64,000 nt of DNA, taken from assembly GCF_022376445.1 (NCBI RefSeq), contig NW_025954988.1, positions 310,001-374,000 of the forward strand, read 5' to 3'. The notes below the pieces were generated by a model. It was not told the origin of the DNA. It saw only the letters and a program-made list of their open reading frames with translations, and searched no databases. Positions 11,663-23,539 of this stretch are shown piece after piece. Each line of letters opens with the position of its first letter. The stretch's first letter is position 1. A program made the position numbers and the translations under genes. This DNA is from Fomitopsis serialis. Its lineage: Eukaryota; Basidiomycota; Agaricomycetes; Polyporales; Fomitopsidaceae.

Positions 11663-12920
11663 ATGGCTGAGCCTCAGTACGAGATATCAATTGAACGCCT
11701 GACGTACAGCCATTCGCCATCCATCCCTCCTTCTCTCATAGATGTATCTATTGAGCTACCGAAGGGGTCGCGTACGATCCTAGTGGGAGCCAACGGAGGT
11801 AAGATTGACTCAGCTTCTTGCGATGATTGCTCCCACTTAACGTCCCGAAGCCGGAAAATCGACTTTGTTGCAGATCCTAGCCGGCAAACGACTGATCCTC
11901 AGCCAGGGCACCCACGTCCACATCAAAGAGAGGGATGTCTTCCGGAATTCGCCACCAGGCGTCACCTTCCTTGGGACTGAATGGTAAGTCACGGTCGTAC
12001 AGTCAATAACACAGATTCAGTTGTCTGACGTCTCGCTGACTCACCTCCCGTCGGAAGGGCGATGAACCCTGTGGTCAGAGGAGACATTGTGGTGTCTGAC
12101 TTTCTCAACTCTGTCGGCGGCTACCGTCATAAGGAGCGCCGTGATCGACTGCTTGATATCCTCGATGTCGATTTGGACTGGCATATGCATGGCATTTCGG
12201 ACGGCGAGCGGCGCAGAGTTCAACTGGTGATGGGGCTGATGTCAGATTGGGATGTACTTCTGTTGGATGAGGTATTGTTGCTCGTCGAGAATGCTGTCGC
12301 GCTGTGTCACTCACAGTACCGGTGTGCACAGGTTACGGTCGATCTCGACGTCCTCGTCAGAGATGACTTGCTCAGCTTCCTCAAAACCGATAGCGAGACC
12401 AGAGGAGCGACTGTACTGTGTAAGTAGGCTTCTGTTCTCCATGCCAGATGCGGATCTTATAGCAAAAGCGCCACTGTAGATGCAACTCACATCTTCGATG
12501 GATTGAATGATTTCCCCACGCACGTCGCGCATATGCACCTCGGGACGTTTTTGTCACAACCAACGCCTTGGCCGCTTAGACATGACGTAGTGTCTAAGGT
12601 TGTGTCAGTAGATCTGGGCCCGAAGCCGACGCTGTATGCGCTCGCTCTGCAGTGGCTGAGGGAAGATCGGGAGCGCAGGCGCGAGCTCGAGAAACAAGGG
12701 CGCAAGAAGCGAGGCGCAAAGTCTGATGAGGTGCGTATTATGGTTCAGACCATAACACCAGGACTGTTATTCGGCCTGCGGTTCGTTGATTGATATTGAC
12801 ATTGCATCTGGCAGGTGCCCACCGATTCGGAAACATTCTACAGGAAGTACGTCTATGTGAAGATGCGCCCGAGCTGGATCTGGCTGACCGGTGTCACTCA
12901 GATACGATTACAGCCATTGA
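11663..12920 (+). CDS. CAF16: CAF16-like soluble ABC ATPase
   Basis: A single ABC nucleotide-binding domain without membrane segments. The Walker A motif GANGAGKST is assembled across an intron at 11799-11850. The ABC signature region is [11 protein letters not shown], in place of the classical LSGGQ. Walker B is [16 protein letters not shown], interrupted by an intron after DE, and the H-loop is ATHIFDGL, also formed across an intron. The last intron is 12847-12901; the final exon encodes YDYSH and stops at 12918-12920. In yeast CAF16 is linked to the CCR4-NOT complex, and plant relatives are ABCI proteins. Splicing restores one uninterrupted frame of about 300 residues, so the gene looks intact. 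Confidence 0.9.
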
Positions 12921-13456
12921 GTGGCGTGCCTCATGGCCAGTGAGCATCCGACATCCGAGCTCAACCTCACAGCCTGATTTCACCACCACGCGCCCTAGAT
13001 GTTTTACTACAACATTGATTCGTCGTCAGAACCCTCAACGGACGCTCCTCAACGGACATTCCAATGTAGATTAGATGTTCAACCAGCTGTATACCACCGA
13101 TTACCAGTGTCTGCTAGCGAGTGTATTGTGAAACTGTTGTGCGCGTGGGCGGTGAGGATGCCCAGCGGCTTGGGCAGGCGCCGGGAGGGCCGAGGCTCTG
13201 CAGGCGTGGGACGAGGCGCGTGATGCAACTGCAGCAAGTTGCCTTTTATAATGTTCGCACGCGGTGCGCAGTGCCTGTCTCTCTGCCCTCGTTGAGCACG
13301 CCGGCGCCGTCGTCCTGACTGTCTTCACCGCTCCGAACGTGCTGGCCATCGCAGGACGCACCGGCTCTTCCTCTTCCACCCTGGTCCCCCTCTCCGTCCC
13401 GTCTTACCCCCACGCTCCTTTGCTCTTTCGCGTTCCTCTCTCGCCACCCCGTCGCC
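12921..13456. other. Intergenic / leader of the Opy2-like gene
   Basis: No supported gene. The GC content rises toward a pyrimidine-rich stretch (CTCTTCCTCTTCCACC) at about 13365-13440 just before the Opy2-like start, which fits a fungal promoter/leader. Confidence 0.4.
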
Positions 13457-15709
13457 ATGGCTCACCTCATGCACCGTGAACTTGCCGCTCGCTGCGTCCA
13501 ATGCCCTAGCGCTCCCCCATCGTGCTCATGCACCTCTCAGGACCAGTGTGTTTTCATCGCATTGTGAGCAATTTTTCCCGTCTTTGGCCTGTGAACGTTG
13601 CCATGAGTTCGGCTGCTCTTCGGTGCTCGGAGGAAGTGCCCAGTTGTTATGGGTGGGAAGCAGACTTGGGTGGGGGGCGACTGGGACGCGAGGGAGACAC
13701 GGTATGCTCGGGACAGCGACGCGCTGGAGGTCGACACCGAGAGGTATGCACGCAGTCTCGATGCGACTGTGTAGAACTTGTGGCAACTTTTCATACGGCT
13801 CATGGGGTTTGGACCGGTATGCTCATCACGTTCTACGGTTCACAGGAGCTGTGATGCTTGCCCGTCGTACCAGTGCGTAGCTCCAACCTCGGACTCGAAG
13901 TCTGGTTCGAGCGGGGTGAGCGGGGGTGCCGTTGCTGGTGCCGTCATTGCCTCCTTAATCTTCCTCGTGCTGGTTCTGGGCGCCTTCTGGTTCTACCGCC
14001 GGCGTCTACGCCAGCGACAGGCGGCGGAGGGTGGCGTGGAGGGCAAGTCCGACTCTCCCGCGCGTGCGGAGGACGTTCTCAACCGCCCCGACCCGAACGA
14101 GAAGCCTGACGAGCCCGAACCGGCGGCCTTGGTGAGGATCTACACCGGCTCGTCAGTGGGCACGATCAACCTCGACCCCGCGTCCCAAGGCGCTTCCACC
14201 ACGCGTGCCAACGATGGCCATGAGCGCCAGTCCACTCGATCGAATCCATTCAACGACAGCCATTCTATTCAGACAACATCGACTGGCACGCGGTCCAACG
14301 TCATTCCCATTGCTCTGGTGCCACCCGCGACGTTCGTTCCGCCTCAGGCCGTGCAGGAGTCGGAGGCAGGCGATCATTCGACGGTGGCGACTGATGGCTC
14401 GACGGGCAGCTCTTCCCGGTTGGCCCCTCCACGACCGGAGCGCGACCCCAGCCTCGACATTGGCGTCAAGGGCATCGAGGTCTCGCATGACGCAGCTGCG
14501 AGGCCCTACGATGCGCAATCGCAGCATACAGGTCTTTCCAACCGCGCATCATACTTGTCTACAGGCAGCTTCGCGAGCGATTTGCTCACAGAGGCACCTG
14601 TCATTGTGCGCCCGACCCGCGTGGTCGGTGTGGTCAAGGCCGAGGTCATCCGTACGTCTCCTTCTAAGGACAGCCTGCGCCCTCCTCCAGCAAGCAACCG
14701 CCCGCCTGTGCGTTCTCCGCTCGCGGCGACCAGCTTCGGTCCCACAGATGTGTTGCGGGAGGTGCCGGAGGGCCAGGAGGTCGGCACGCAAGGAAATCCC
14801 TTCGGAGACGAACACTCACCCTACAACAGTGGGCAGGGCTCGCCCTCGCCCTCGCAGACGACGTTCGGCTCGCCTTCCATGCAGGACGACAGTCAAGGCA
14901 ATCGCCTGAGCACTTACACGCAGGCAGCCTCTGTCATAGGATCCGTGATTGGGGCCGAGATCGGTGGTGCGACGCGAGTGCATCTAGGCTTCGATCATCT
15001 CCGTGCTAATCCACCCTCGACTGGCGAGCCCATGCCGCATACTGCTTCCAGCGGTGTGCTCAACTCGCCGCGCGGCGTATACAGGATGACTAGCGCTAAA
15101 CTCGTCAATACGTCGCCGTCTGGAAGCACCGGGCCCACTGGTACCCTCGAGCGTCAGCAGCACCAGGCGATGCAGCAGATGGATGTCCCGAACAAGCGCG
15201 TGTCGATGACTTCAATGGTGTCGACCACTTCGACGAAGGCAGACTCGATCCTGGAGGGCTTCCCCTTCGTGCCGCCGTCGCCGATCTCGAACCGCCCTAT
15301 CCGCACGCCGCCTCGCTCGCCTCTCGCGCAGCAGTCGTTTGCGAATGCGAACAACGCGCGGGATGCATCACCTTCGCCCGCACCCTCATCCTCGCTCAGA
15401 TCACCCCCGCCCCGAGACCCGCCTGCACGTGAGAGCCTGAGCGCGACAGAGACATCGCTGTCTCCGCCCCCAAGGAAGGCACGGGCGTTGTCGGTTGCAT
15501 CGCAGTCGTCCACGATGACGAACGGGCTTTCGTCGTTCCCCTTCCAGATCGACGCTGGCGCGTCCGACAATGCATCTGCGGGCTCGGCCCCATCATCGTT
15601 CGTGGGACGGACACGAGCCAGCCTGGACACGCTCGCGCTGACGAGCGACCTGTCGTCGTACCCGCTCAATTTCGATAGAAGCACGCCGCCGCCGGTGCCG
15701 CGGCGTTAA
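13457..15709 (+). CDS. Opy2-like single-pass membrane anchor
   Basis: The first exon from the ATG at 13457 encodes a cysteine-rich segment, CVQCPSAPPSCSCTSQDQC. After an intron (about 13564-13845, possibly more than one) it continues with SCDACPSYQCV. This matches the Cys-rich N-terminal domain of Opy2 proteins. One membrane span follows (AVAGAVIASLIFLVLVLGAF) with a basic stop-transfer YRRRLRQRQ. The remaining roughly 570 residues are Ser/Pro/Thr-rich and likely disordered, ending PPPVPRR. In yeast Opy2 recruits Ste50 to the plasma membrane in the HOG osmostress pathway. The domain match is good; the signalling role here is inferred. Confidence 0.8.
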
Positions 15710-16950
15710 GTCACCATGCTAATGCTGTCTCCCCGCCGCGTCCCCCGACCGCGCGAGGTGTATCTGTAGAATGTGACCGCGATTAGTGTACGAACTCTGC
15801 ACCTCGAACCCTGCACGTGCCCAATCTGCTTCTCTGTCTATCGTTGCAAATGCCCCTGCATCCCCTCACCCTGTCCCCTCGCTTCACCGACTGCCTTATA
15901 CCCTTGGACCTGGTCCATTCGTCCTTGCTTGGTTGATCCGGCTTGATTCCCGCCGTCGCAGTGTCGTCCCGACCCTATCCCACCCATCCCTCTGTCCGTT
16001 CGGTGTCCGTATTACGCTTTCTTCAAGTCTCTGTCCGCTTCTCCGATCGACCGCATTAATATACGGCTTTCCCGATATTTCAAACTTCTCCATATGCCCC
16101 ACCTCTTTTCACTGCTTCGTTGACCTGTTGTCTTTCGTCGCCCGTGCGCGTTTACTCACACGGGCGTGCCAGTGCACATACTACTGTAGCTTACTGGGGA
16201 GTACTCGCGCGCGAGCTCGTTGGGTTGGAGTTGTGCACTATTTATTGCCTGTCTACCTGTGCTGTTACTTGTCCTTTTTGACGAATGAAAATTGTGGCGA
16301 CCTGGACGCTATTAGACTTGTTACGTTCGTCCGATTTTGTGCTGTGCGCAAAGTGGGAGTGATGTCATGACATGTACATTGTCCTGGCAGAGATTTGCCT
16401 CCGTTGCCTGCCGCATTCAGCGCCCTCGGTACAGTCACGCACGTGGATACTGCTCTTCACAGATCGTGCCGCCGATCAATGGATGTCCTCGGCAGAGCGA
16501 TCGCGGACTTGCAACCCGGCTGATTGCGACCTCGTGTCACCAGGCCGCCGCTGCACATCTTGTCTCTGCACCCTCTCCTCGTCGCCACTCGCCTCGGACG
16601 CCTGGGGCAGCACTCGCAGGTCGACACCGGGTTCACAGCCACGCACGACGACGACGCAGCTCGCCCTCGCATTGTCCGCCGCAGAGCCAGATTCGCCACC
16701 CATCGATGGACACACGCGCAGAACGTGGCGGGCGCCAAGGGAGGGGCATGACGAGCGGAGGGGCGATACGGGCCTGCAACGAGGCAAGAAGACTGCCGGC
16801 ATTAGGCAAGCTGGTACCGAGTGCAGGTGAGATCCCGCTAGTCACCCTTTCGATTGTCACTCAGAAACTGCAGGGTGATTGTACCGAGGGGTTCACCATA
16901 TACGGTGCGCCGTCGACCTGTTGTGCGTACTTACCATGGCCCTCTGCACC
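15710..16950. other. Intergenic, no supported gene
   Basis: About 1.2 kb between the Opy2-like stop and the zinc-finger promoter. A 207-codon frame (16337-16960) overlaps several other frames and has an arginine-rich, motif-free translation typical of GC-rich noncoding DNA. Confidence 0.45.
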
Positions 16951-16955
16951 GGACG

Positions 16956-16963
16956 TATAAAAG
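16956..16963 (+). promoter_or_regulatory. TATA box of the zinc-finger gene
   Basis: TATAAAAG lies about 100 bases upstream of the start codon at 17063, in a GC-rich setting. Position and sequence fit a core promoter; no transcript evidence is available. Confidence 0.55.
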
Positions 16964-17062
16964 GGCTCCCCGGGACGCGTACAATGCACGCCACGTCTTT
17001 GCGCAACTCGCGTTCCACCCGCTCCCCCCGCCCTCTTTGTCCTACGCCCCCCTCCGCACATC

Positions 17063-18556
17063 ATGCACTCCACCTACGACCTCGCCGGCACGTCTGGCTG
17101 CGCTGCTTCCGAGGGCTCAGTGCCTCTCACAGCTACCTCGGACCTTTGCGCCATGGGAACGCACATGTACCCCACCAACGACCTCTACGACCAAGTAGCG
17201 GTGAGTAGCCTTGCAAGGGCAGGGACGCGCGACGACTCACACGCATCTCAGCTGTACCCTACGAGCATCGACACGGGTTGTTCGGAGATTGACGTGACGT
17301 CGCTCTTGGACTGGTATGTTCTCCACCACACCACTTGCCTACCTTTCGCTCATTGCTTCCTACTCGTCTGCAGCGACTCCATTATGATCGCTGGAGACCC
17401 CAACGCGAGCCTGTTCTCGGACAACCAAGAAGTCGCTGTGCCGGAGCCAGTGATCTCCGAAGCCTACTTGGAGGAACTCCAGTTCTATGTCGACGATCCG
17501 GAGTACTTCCGCCTCATCGTTGAGGCGGCGATAGACAACAAACCTGCCGCTTCCGAGCTTGCAGTCAGCCCCGAGCCTTACACGAGTGCAGTATCGTCGA
17601 CCAGCGTCCCCGAACCCTTCACTATCAGCCCCGCACTGTCGCTGAACAGCAATATTTCCTTGAGCCCTTTACCGTCGCTTTTGTATCCTGACTCCTCAGA
17701 CTCGGAGGAGCGCGTTCAGACCTACTTCTCTCCGTACTATGGCGGCAGCCCCCCGCTGTTCGTGAACGGCAGTCCAGTACCGTCTCTCTTTTACCCAGAC
17801 TCATCACCCACCGAGGAACGCATCCAGCTCGCCAGCCTCCAGTCATCCCCTAGCACCTCTTCCCCTGTCCACAGCCCTGTCCCATCTCTCTTCTACCGCG
17901 ATACTTCGGACGGCGACAACCGCTCTAGTTATACCGACGACAGCCCCGCTCTGTCACCGATCTTGGAGCAGTCCGTGTTGGGCAAGGCGTTCCGCGCCGT
18001 AGGAGCCAAGGCTGCCCCGTCGTGCATGCGCAAGCACCCCAAGTATTCACCCTATCCCTCTACCTCACCCCACATGCGACACAACTCCCCCTCCCGCAAC
18101 CGCGAAGCCCTGTTCGACGACTTCGTCCTGCCCGGCACGCCACGGAACGTGCAATCACCCCTCGATCCCTCCAGCGCGATCTTGACCTACACGGATGGCG
18201 CCTTCCGGTGCCCCGTCCCCGGGTGCAGCTACGTGCCGCACTCGACGCGGCGCACGTCCGACGTCCGGCGGCACCTCGAGACGCACCGCTCGAGCGAAAA
18301 TCAACAGCGCTGGGTGTGCTGCGGGGTGCCCGTGGCGCGGGCGGCAGAGTTTGGCATCACGGACGTCAACGCGGCGTACTGGTGGAGGGGCTGGCGGATG
18401 GTGGGTGGCTGCCGCAGGGGGTACAGTCGTCGGGACTCGCTCGGCAGGCATTTCAAGACGTGCGGGTGCAAAGGGCATGTGGACATGGCGGAGGAGCTCA
18501 CGGAGGCCAACGACAGGGCTCTCAATGAGGTGGATGGTCATGATCTTGGTTATTGA
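17063..18556 (+). CDS. C2H2-type zinc-finger protein
   Basis: A predicted transcription factor with the zinc-binding region at the C-terminus. A first finger-like unit is FRCPVPGCSYVPH followed by RRHLETH; a second, atypical one ends GRHFKTCGCKG. The N-terminal half is acidic and Ser/Pro-rich, with three copies of a PSLFYPDSS motif (from about 17669, 17779 and 17880), each followed by an acidic stretch. Two introns fit canonical signals, 17201-17251 (51 bases) and 17314-17373 (60 bases). Both are multiples of three without stops, so the genomic frame stays open if they are retained. The 3' end and flank (18424-18790) are duplicated at 30647-31017. Confidence 0.85.
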   Translation: MHSTYDLAGTSGCAASEGSVPLTATSDLCAMGTHMYPTNDLYDQVAVSSLARAGTRDDSHASQLYPTSIDTGCSEIDVTSLLDWYVLHHTTCLPFAHCFLLVCSDSIMIAGDPNASLFSDNQEVAVPEPVISEAYLEELQFYVDDPEYFRLIVEAAIDNKPAASELAVSPEPYTSAVSSTSVPEPFTISPALSLNSNISLSPLPSLLYPDSSDSEERVQTYFSPYYGGSPPLFVNGSPVPSLFYPDSSPTEERIQLASLQSSPSTSSPVHSPVPSLFYRDTSDGDNRSSYTDDSPALSPILEQSVLGKAFRAVGAKAAPSCMRKHPKYSPYPSTSPHMRHNSPSRNREALFDDFVLPGTPRNVQSPLDPSSAILTYTDGAFRCPVPGCSYVPHSTRRTSDVRRHLETHRSSENQQRWVCCGVPVARAAEFGITDVNAAYWWRGWRMVGGCRRGYSRRDSLGRHFKTCGCKGHVDMAEELTEANDRALNEVDGHDLGY

Positions 18557-18790
18557 TTGAGTTGTACTATAGTCATGGATTGGTTCGTTTCACCTCTCGT
18601 CGTCTCTGGTTCATCGTTGTGCTCTATCTCGGTCTCACAAAATATAACGTGCCGCGCGCGGCCATTTTCCCCAGCACCGTTGGTCAGGCGCACTGGACAC
18701 TGCGGCGCTTCCGGTCTTTGTCTCTTGAGTGTCAACCTGAGCCTGGGCAACGTCGGCCACTTACGCGTGTATCCACGTCTCGTGACCGCG
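18424..18790. repeat. Parent copy of a 370-bp inverted segmental duplication
   Basis: It covers the last roughly 43 codons of the zinc-finger gene plus about 230 bases of 3' flank. The copy lies in reverse orientation at 30647-31017. Both keep blocks such as CAAGACGTGCGGGTGCAAAGGG and GAGGAGCTCACGGAGGCCAA, and the similarity runs through the 3' flank. Confidence 0.88.
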
Positions 18791-20256
18791 TCGCGGATCA
18801 TCCCACCCTATCGTAACTCGGCAACTTATGGTAAAATTCACTTACCTTATTTGGCTGCGAGCACATGGCATCCCTTACCATTGTTTCACAGCATCATCGT
18901 GGAAGGCAGCGCCCGCTATTGTGCCGGACTCGGAGGACAATACGTTGATGGGCTTCCCGAGCTCCACGGTATCCCACGGCAAAATGGGCTTTACTCCGGC
19001 CTGATGAGGGAATGTACTAACTGCATGAGTACAGCTGCTAGGTACAACTGCCGGTGCTGAAGCACTGACAGAGCGAACATTTCCTGCATTATACATTGGA
19101 TTACCGTATGTGCATAGCTCGGACTCGGCCCTGTTTCACCCTAAGTACGGCCTGTGGTGGCAGTGCAAGCGTCTGGGAGGATTGGTCCTCAGGTACGTGC
19201 TTGAGCGCACCCGGTGACCGGAGCCGCTGATGATACGTCGTCCTCGACACACTTGCCGTGTAAGTACATGCCATTACCAAGAGCGTTCAATACGAAACGG
19301 GAAGCTGACTGCTTCATTTGGACCCACGACGTGTGGTAGAACATATCCATCTCGGGTTAAGTGGACGAGTAGTCCATTGGTACAGGATACTCCATACGGC
19401 CCGGACTTCAGCTACTAGCCTAGTAGTGGCAATGCGACTGCCCGTCTAGGCCGCAGCGAAGCGTCTCGCCTGTACCCGAGCCCTGTATTGGTACAACGTC
19501 AACGTCATCCGTAACAAGCTCACTCTTCGTCGCCGCTGACTCGCCAGAGTATCCCTACCTGGGGTCGGGTACACATGGCCGTTTACTGGGTAAGTCGCAC
19601 AGACCTCCGGCTACTTGATACTCACGTTTGTGTATTGCCTATCAAGGTACCTCACTTACCGCATCGAGGAGATTGCACGTATGTACTGTCACATAAGGAA
19701 GCACTGCACCCGGGGATGGAGATCGAGTGTAAGGCTGTGTCCTCGTGCGCGCGAACGCAAACGCAAACGCGCTCCGTGGGTGTTTCGACAGTCGGCGATC
19801 TGGCATAGTGCATTGTTCCGAGGTGACGCGTCTCCGTTTGACTAGCTGTGCCAATTGACACTGGGGCCGGCAAGAGCGAGACACCAGCTACGGGCCCAGT
19901 GTTGACGTTGAGGACGGAGGCGGCGTCACGCCTCCTAGCTTCAGCCACATCAACATACTACTTTTGAAGCTTGAGGCCGAGCCTTCACGCTGAAGTAGCT
20001 ATAGCAGGCTAGGCACTGTTGTCTTGAAGTGTCAATCGTAGACTCCTTACAATTGACGCGATGTGGCATGTACAGGATGTAGCAGTCACATATGATACAC
20101 GTTTTGGTCCGACACAGGCGACTACTGTGGTACTAACGCATATTCAATATTCAACAGTTATGGAACGGTGTCACAGAGCGCGCGGGCATGTCTAGCTACT
20201 GTCCTGCGCAGTACAACCTCAATATGTCTAGCTGAAATGTCCGGTCGTATCTTTCT
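18791..20256. other. About 1.5 kb without a supported gene
   Basis: Only short or overlapping open frames; no domain, transposon protein or terminal repeat recognised. Confidence 0.4.
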
Positions 20257-20900
20257 TTACGCAGTGGTGGCGTTGTACACGATAGACGTTGTCGTGATGC
20301 CGAACTCCTTCGCGATGTCACCCTATACATCATAATATGAGCATCACAGCATGCGCATGTAGCAGAGAGAACTACATACCGGGCAATCGAGGTACGTCTC
20401 GACAACAGTGAGATAAAATGTGGCGTCGCTGTATGTCGCAGCGTTCGTCGAGGCCTGCGAGAAGTCAGGCATGGTGAGGTTGGACGGCGGCGGGGGTGGT
20501 CCTGCTGAGGGGGTAGGCCTTCATGAAACAACATTGAGCCTGACAATCTCCTATCGTGCACGGCCTCGACCACACTCACCGAAGTTGGGATGAGCCACTG
20601 GCCAAATTCGTAGAGGTAGTCGCTCTCGGGGAACGAGCCATCGGTGTTCAAGTCGGAGACATCGGGCTCGTTCTCGAAGAGGTAGACCGTGATGGGCTCG
20701 TAGCCGGACTCGCAGTAGTTGACCGACGCGAAGTCGAAGTCGAACGTTGCGCCAGGCGCGATGGCGGCAGACTCGGCAGGGGCGTTGATAGTGCCATGGG
20801 TGGGCACAACTTCCTGCCGCTGGACGAGCGTGGTAGGGACAGTAGCGGCTTGCCCGACGAGAGCGGACAGGGCGAGGACAACACCAGCAGTGAACTGCAT
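20257..20900 (-). CDS. Small secreted protein
   Basis: The start codon at 20900 opens with a clear signal peptide (MQFTAGVVLALSALVGQA), followed by a short propeptide-like segment. The mature part begins HGTINAPAESAAIAPGATFDF and continues with SVNYCESGYEPITVYLF. After one intron comes a Pro-rich PPPPPSNLTMPDF, then FYLTVVETYLDCPG. A second intron (about 20325-20380) precedes GITTTSIVYNATTA and the stop. The exact donor of the first intron is unclear because the phase does not close with the nearest GT. This resembles a family of short secreted proteins of wood-decay basidiomycetes with no assigned function. Two cysteines could form one disulfide. It is extracellular by prediction. Confidence 0.8.
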
Positions 20901-20966
20901 TGTGAGTATGTGGTGAGGTGGAATGAAGAGTTGGCTCCTGGGTCCATACCGCGGTCCCCCACCTCC

Positions 20967-20973
20967 GTTTATA
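20967..20973 (-). promoter_or_regulatory. TATA box of the small secreted protein gene
   Basis: TATAAAC on the minus strand, about 65 bases upstream of the ATG at 20900. Typical spacing for a strongly expressed fungal gene. Confidence 0.5.
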
Positions 20974-20979
20974 CGTGCG

Positions 20980-23510
20980 CGTATGCAGTGCTTACGCACG
21001 CCGACACGCCGCAGGCCGTCACCGCATCCTAGAACCGGCGGATCATCGACCTGGAAACTTTCAGACTCAACGCCGGCCCCAGTGCGCTCTTCAGCCCAAT
21101 TGGACGGAGTCCAGGCGTGCGGCCGGTGTGCAGTGTGGCTTGGCGGCAAACGGAATGAATCCTGCGGTCAACGGTGGACTTGCCCGCACAGACCGAGCTG
21201 CCAGTGTTAACAGACAGCCGTTTGCCCGGGACGGCCTGTCATGTCCGCAGATGGTATACATACAGGCACACCTCTGTCGGGCTCGAAATTACCATACGGG
21301 CGAAGGCAAGGGTAGGGTGTTTGACATAACCAATCAAACTGGCGCATGTGCATGCGACGAAAAGAAGGCAGGGAAGAGGAACAAGAACCATCCTTGGAAT
21401 GTCGATCCAATGCTCTCCACGGAAAGTAGAGGCCTGACTTGATCAGAACGCGAAGTGGGTAATGTTGCCGACCGAGATAGAACTCGAAGACCGTCTCAAG
21501 GAGGTTGTCTTCCTGTAATGCCAGTATATGGGCGAGACGCCCCACCGATTATGGCGGTGTAGGCGACCGACACTCCAGGATGCATCCGTGCAATGACGCG
21601 CACCGGCGATAGGAGGCCAATGAAATCTTTCAGCGCGCAGAGCTTTGCGCTCCCGGTGTCACATTCGGAAGCGGCCCTAGATGCCCACGAACATTAGATT
21701 CACATGAGATGTAACACATACCATAGATCCGTCAGTGTCAAGGAGGTACAGCGGGTTTTGTGCCTCGGGCGTATTGGATGATCAACTTTGTATACGCCGC
21801 ATTGCGGGCAAACCGCTGAGATTACTTGCACATCACACGTAACGAACTGTTTCGACTCAGCAGAGCTGTGCGGGGACCGTACACTGGGCAGTCATTGTCA
21901 GCGACATTCGAGGCCCATCCGGAGCGCTACACGCACACGATGTTTCCGCCTTCCACGCCTTCCAGTCCTTGAGCGTGCTCCCCTCCGGTGTCCTAGACCA
22001 TCCAGCGCAGCTCGGAGTGCACAGCAGGATCGATGGGATGTCGACATACTCGCCGGGGCGATCTGGTTCTGCTATCATTCTCACGTCGGACAGGATGCCC
22101 CCTGTCTGCCAACGTCCTCGACCCAAGCCTAGGTCGCGCTGGTGGGATCTGCCTACCGAGACAAGGCCAGCGAAGTCGGATGGATCCGGGAGGTAAAGTA
22201 TATCGCCGCCTTTCGATCCACAGAAGGAGATGTCGGAAACAATGCACGATAAAATTGGAGTGCGATGGTATTCACTACTAGTACCACCCGGACAGATCCT
22301 GGAAGAGCACCCGATAGAAGTGAAGTCGCCCGTGGAATGGTCCACGCTGCCGCTCTGGGCCAGGGGTTTCCTCAACGCGCAGAGTTCGCCCACCGGAGCT
22401 GACTGAGTGCCGTCTGACTTCGGTCCCTGCGGTCGACATTGTGTGAAAGTGCGGCCAAGTGCAGAGTCAGAGATGATGTTCCCATTCGAAGGTCGAACGG
22501 CGAGCGAAACCAGGAGCCTCAAGTCTCGTGACTGACGCGTGGTGTCACGCATGCACGACGCGCCGCGACGCGATCCTGGGCCTACTTTCGACCTTCATGT
22601 GCATTACTTATGTGCAACGCACGGCTATGGAGACAATCTCTTTCGCTATCATATTCCTGGCACTGAATGCAGTTGTGGTGCACCTTGCTCACCATGCAAG
22701 ACGTGCGGGTTCAGTCACGTATGTATCAGTGGCTGACCTGGCCAGCTGGAGGTCTGTTCAGGCCACAACGTTCTGTCGATGATTATGAATCAAGCGATCT
22801 ATACCCAAACCCGAACAGGCCGCTTTTGGCACAAGAATCCTGAGTGGAAGGGTGGTCGCCCAAGGCACGACTGGTCTGTCTCAGTACGCGGCCCATTAAT
22901 AGTCCTTTTCGACCATGACAGTGATCGATTGTAAGCCCTCGCTCACCTATCAAGCTGCATCGCTCATACGACGCTTTGCGAACAATCGTGGCTGTACGAT
23001 TCACTGCGAAGACTTCAAGTGAACAAGAACCTTCCGCGTCGCGGAGCGTCATGACATTACACGACTTCCTCAGGAAGAGCCTCAACATGATGACACCAAT
23101 TACTGCGAGGCAGTGAGGCCGGATGCAACGCTGCCTGCAAGTAAGTACGTGTCTATATATGTTCGCTCGGGTTGCTCATTCGCCACGAATATTGACCGCA
23201 ATGTCGGAAGTCTGAAATGCTATGTGTATCACGTGGCAAACAGGTTACAGTCCGAGGATACCGAGATACTGAGTCGCTACCTTTACCCCACCTATGGCAA
23301 TCGACTCGCTGCTCAACGTCTCCCTAGACGATATAGTGCTTGCTCTTGCCCGTATAAATGGCGTCTCAGCATGCAACGATCAGAGATTCAAGCTGGCCTG
23401 AAATAGGCTCTTCAGCCACCGCAAATTGATGACGCATGCGGACTTTGCACGATGCTGGGAAGATAAGGCACACACGGGAATCCAAAATGCTAATGGGACG
23501 CCCGGGTACT
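20980..23510. other. Gene-poor 2.5 kb, possible decayed sequences
   Basis: No gene I can name. Two stretches look more protein-like than the background. A 231-codon minus-strand frame (22552-21857) is unusually long for this region. A 51-codon plus-strand frame (22779-22934) contains FWHKNPEWKGGRPRHDWSVS. Neither has a recognised domain. They may be relics of mobile elements or decayed genes; I do not call them as genes. Confidence 0.35.
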
Positions 23511-23515
23511 CGTTC

Positions 23516-23523
23516 TATATAAA
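23516..23523 (+). promoter_or_regulatory. TATA box close to the aspartic peptidase start
   Basis: TATATAAA lies only about 17 bases before the ATG at 23540. With usual spacing, transcription would begin at or after that ATG, which would favour the next in-frame ATG at 23579. It therefore bears on the choice of start codon. Confidence 0.4.
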
Positions 23524-23539
23524 CTGCTTCTGTCTAGGT

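Noticed and set aside
16337..16960. 207-codon plus-strand frame
   Set aside because: Overlaps other long frames on both strands, Arg/Ser/His-rich without a domain; sits in a GC-rich intergenic region.
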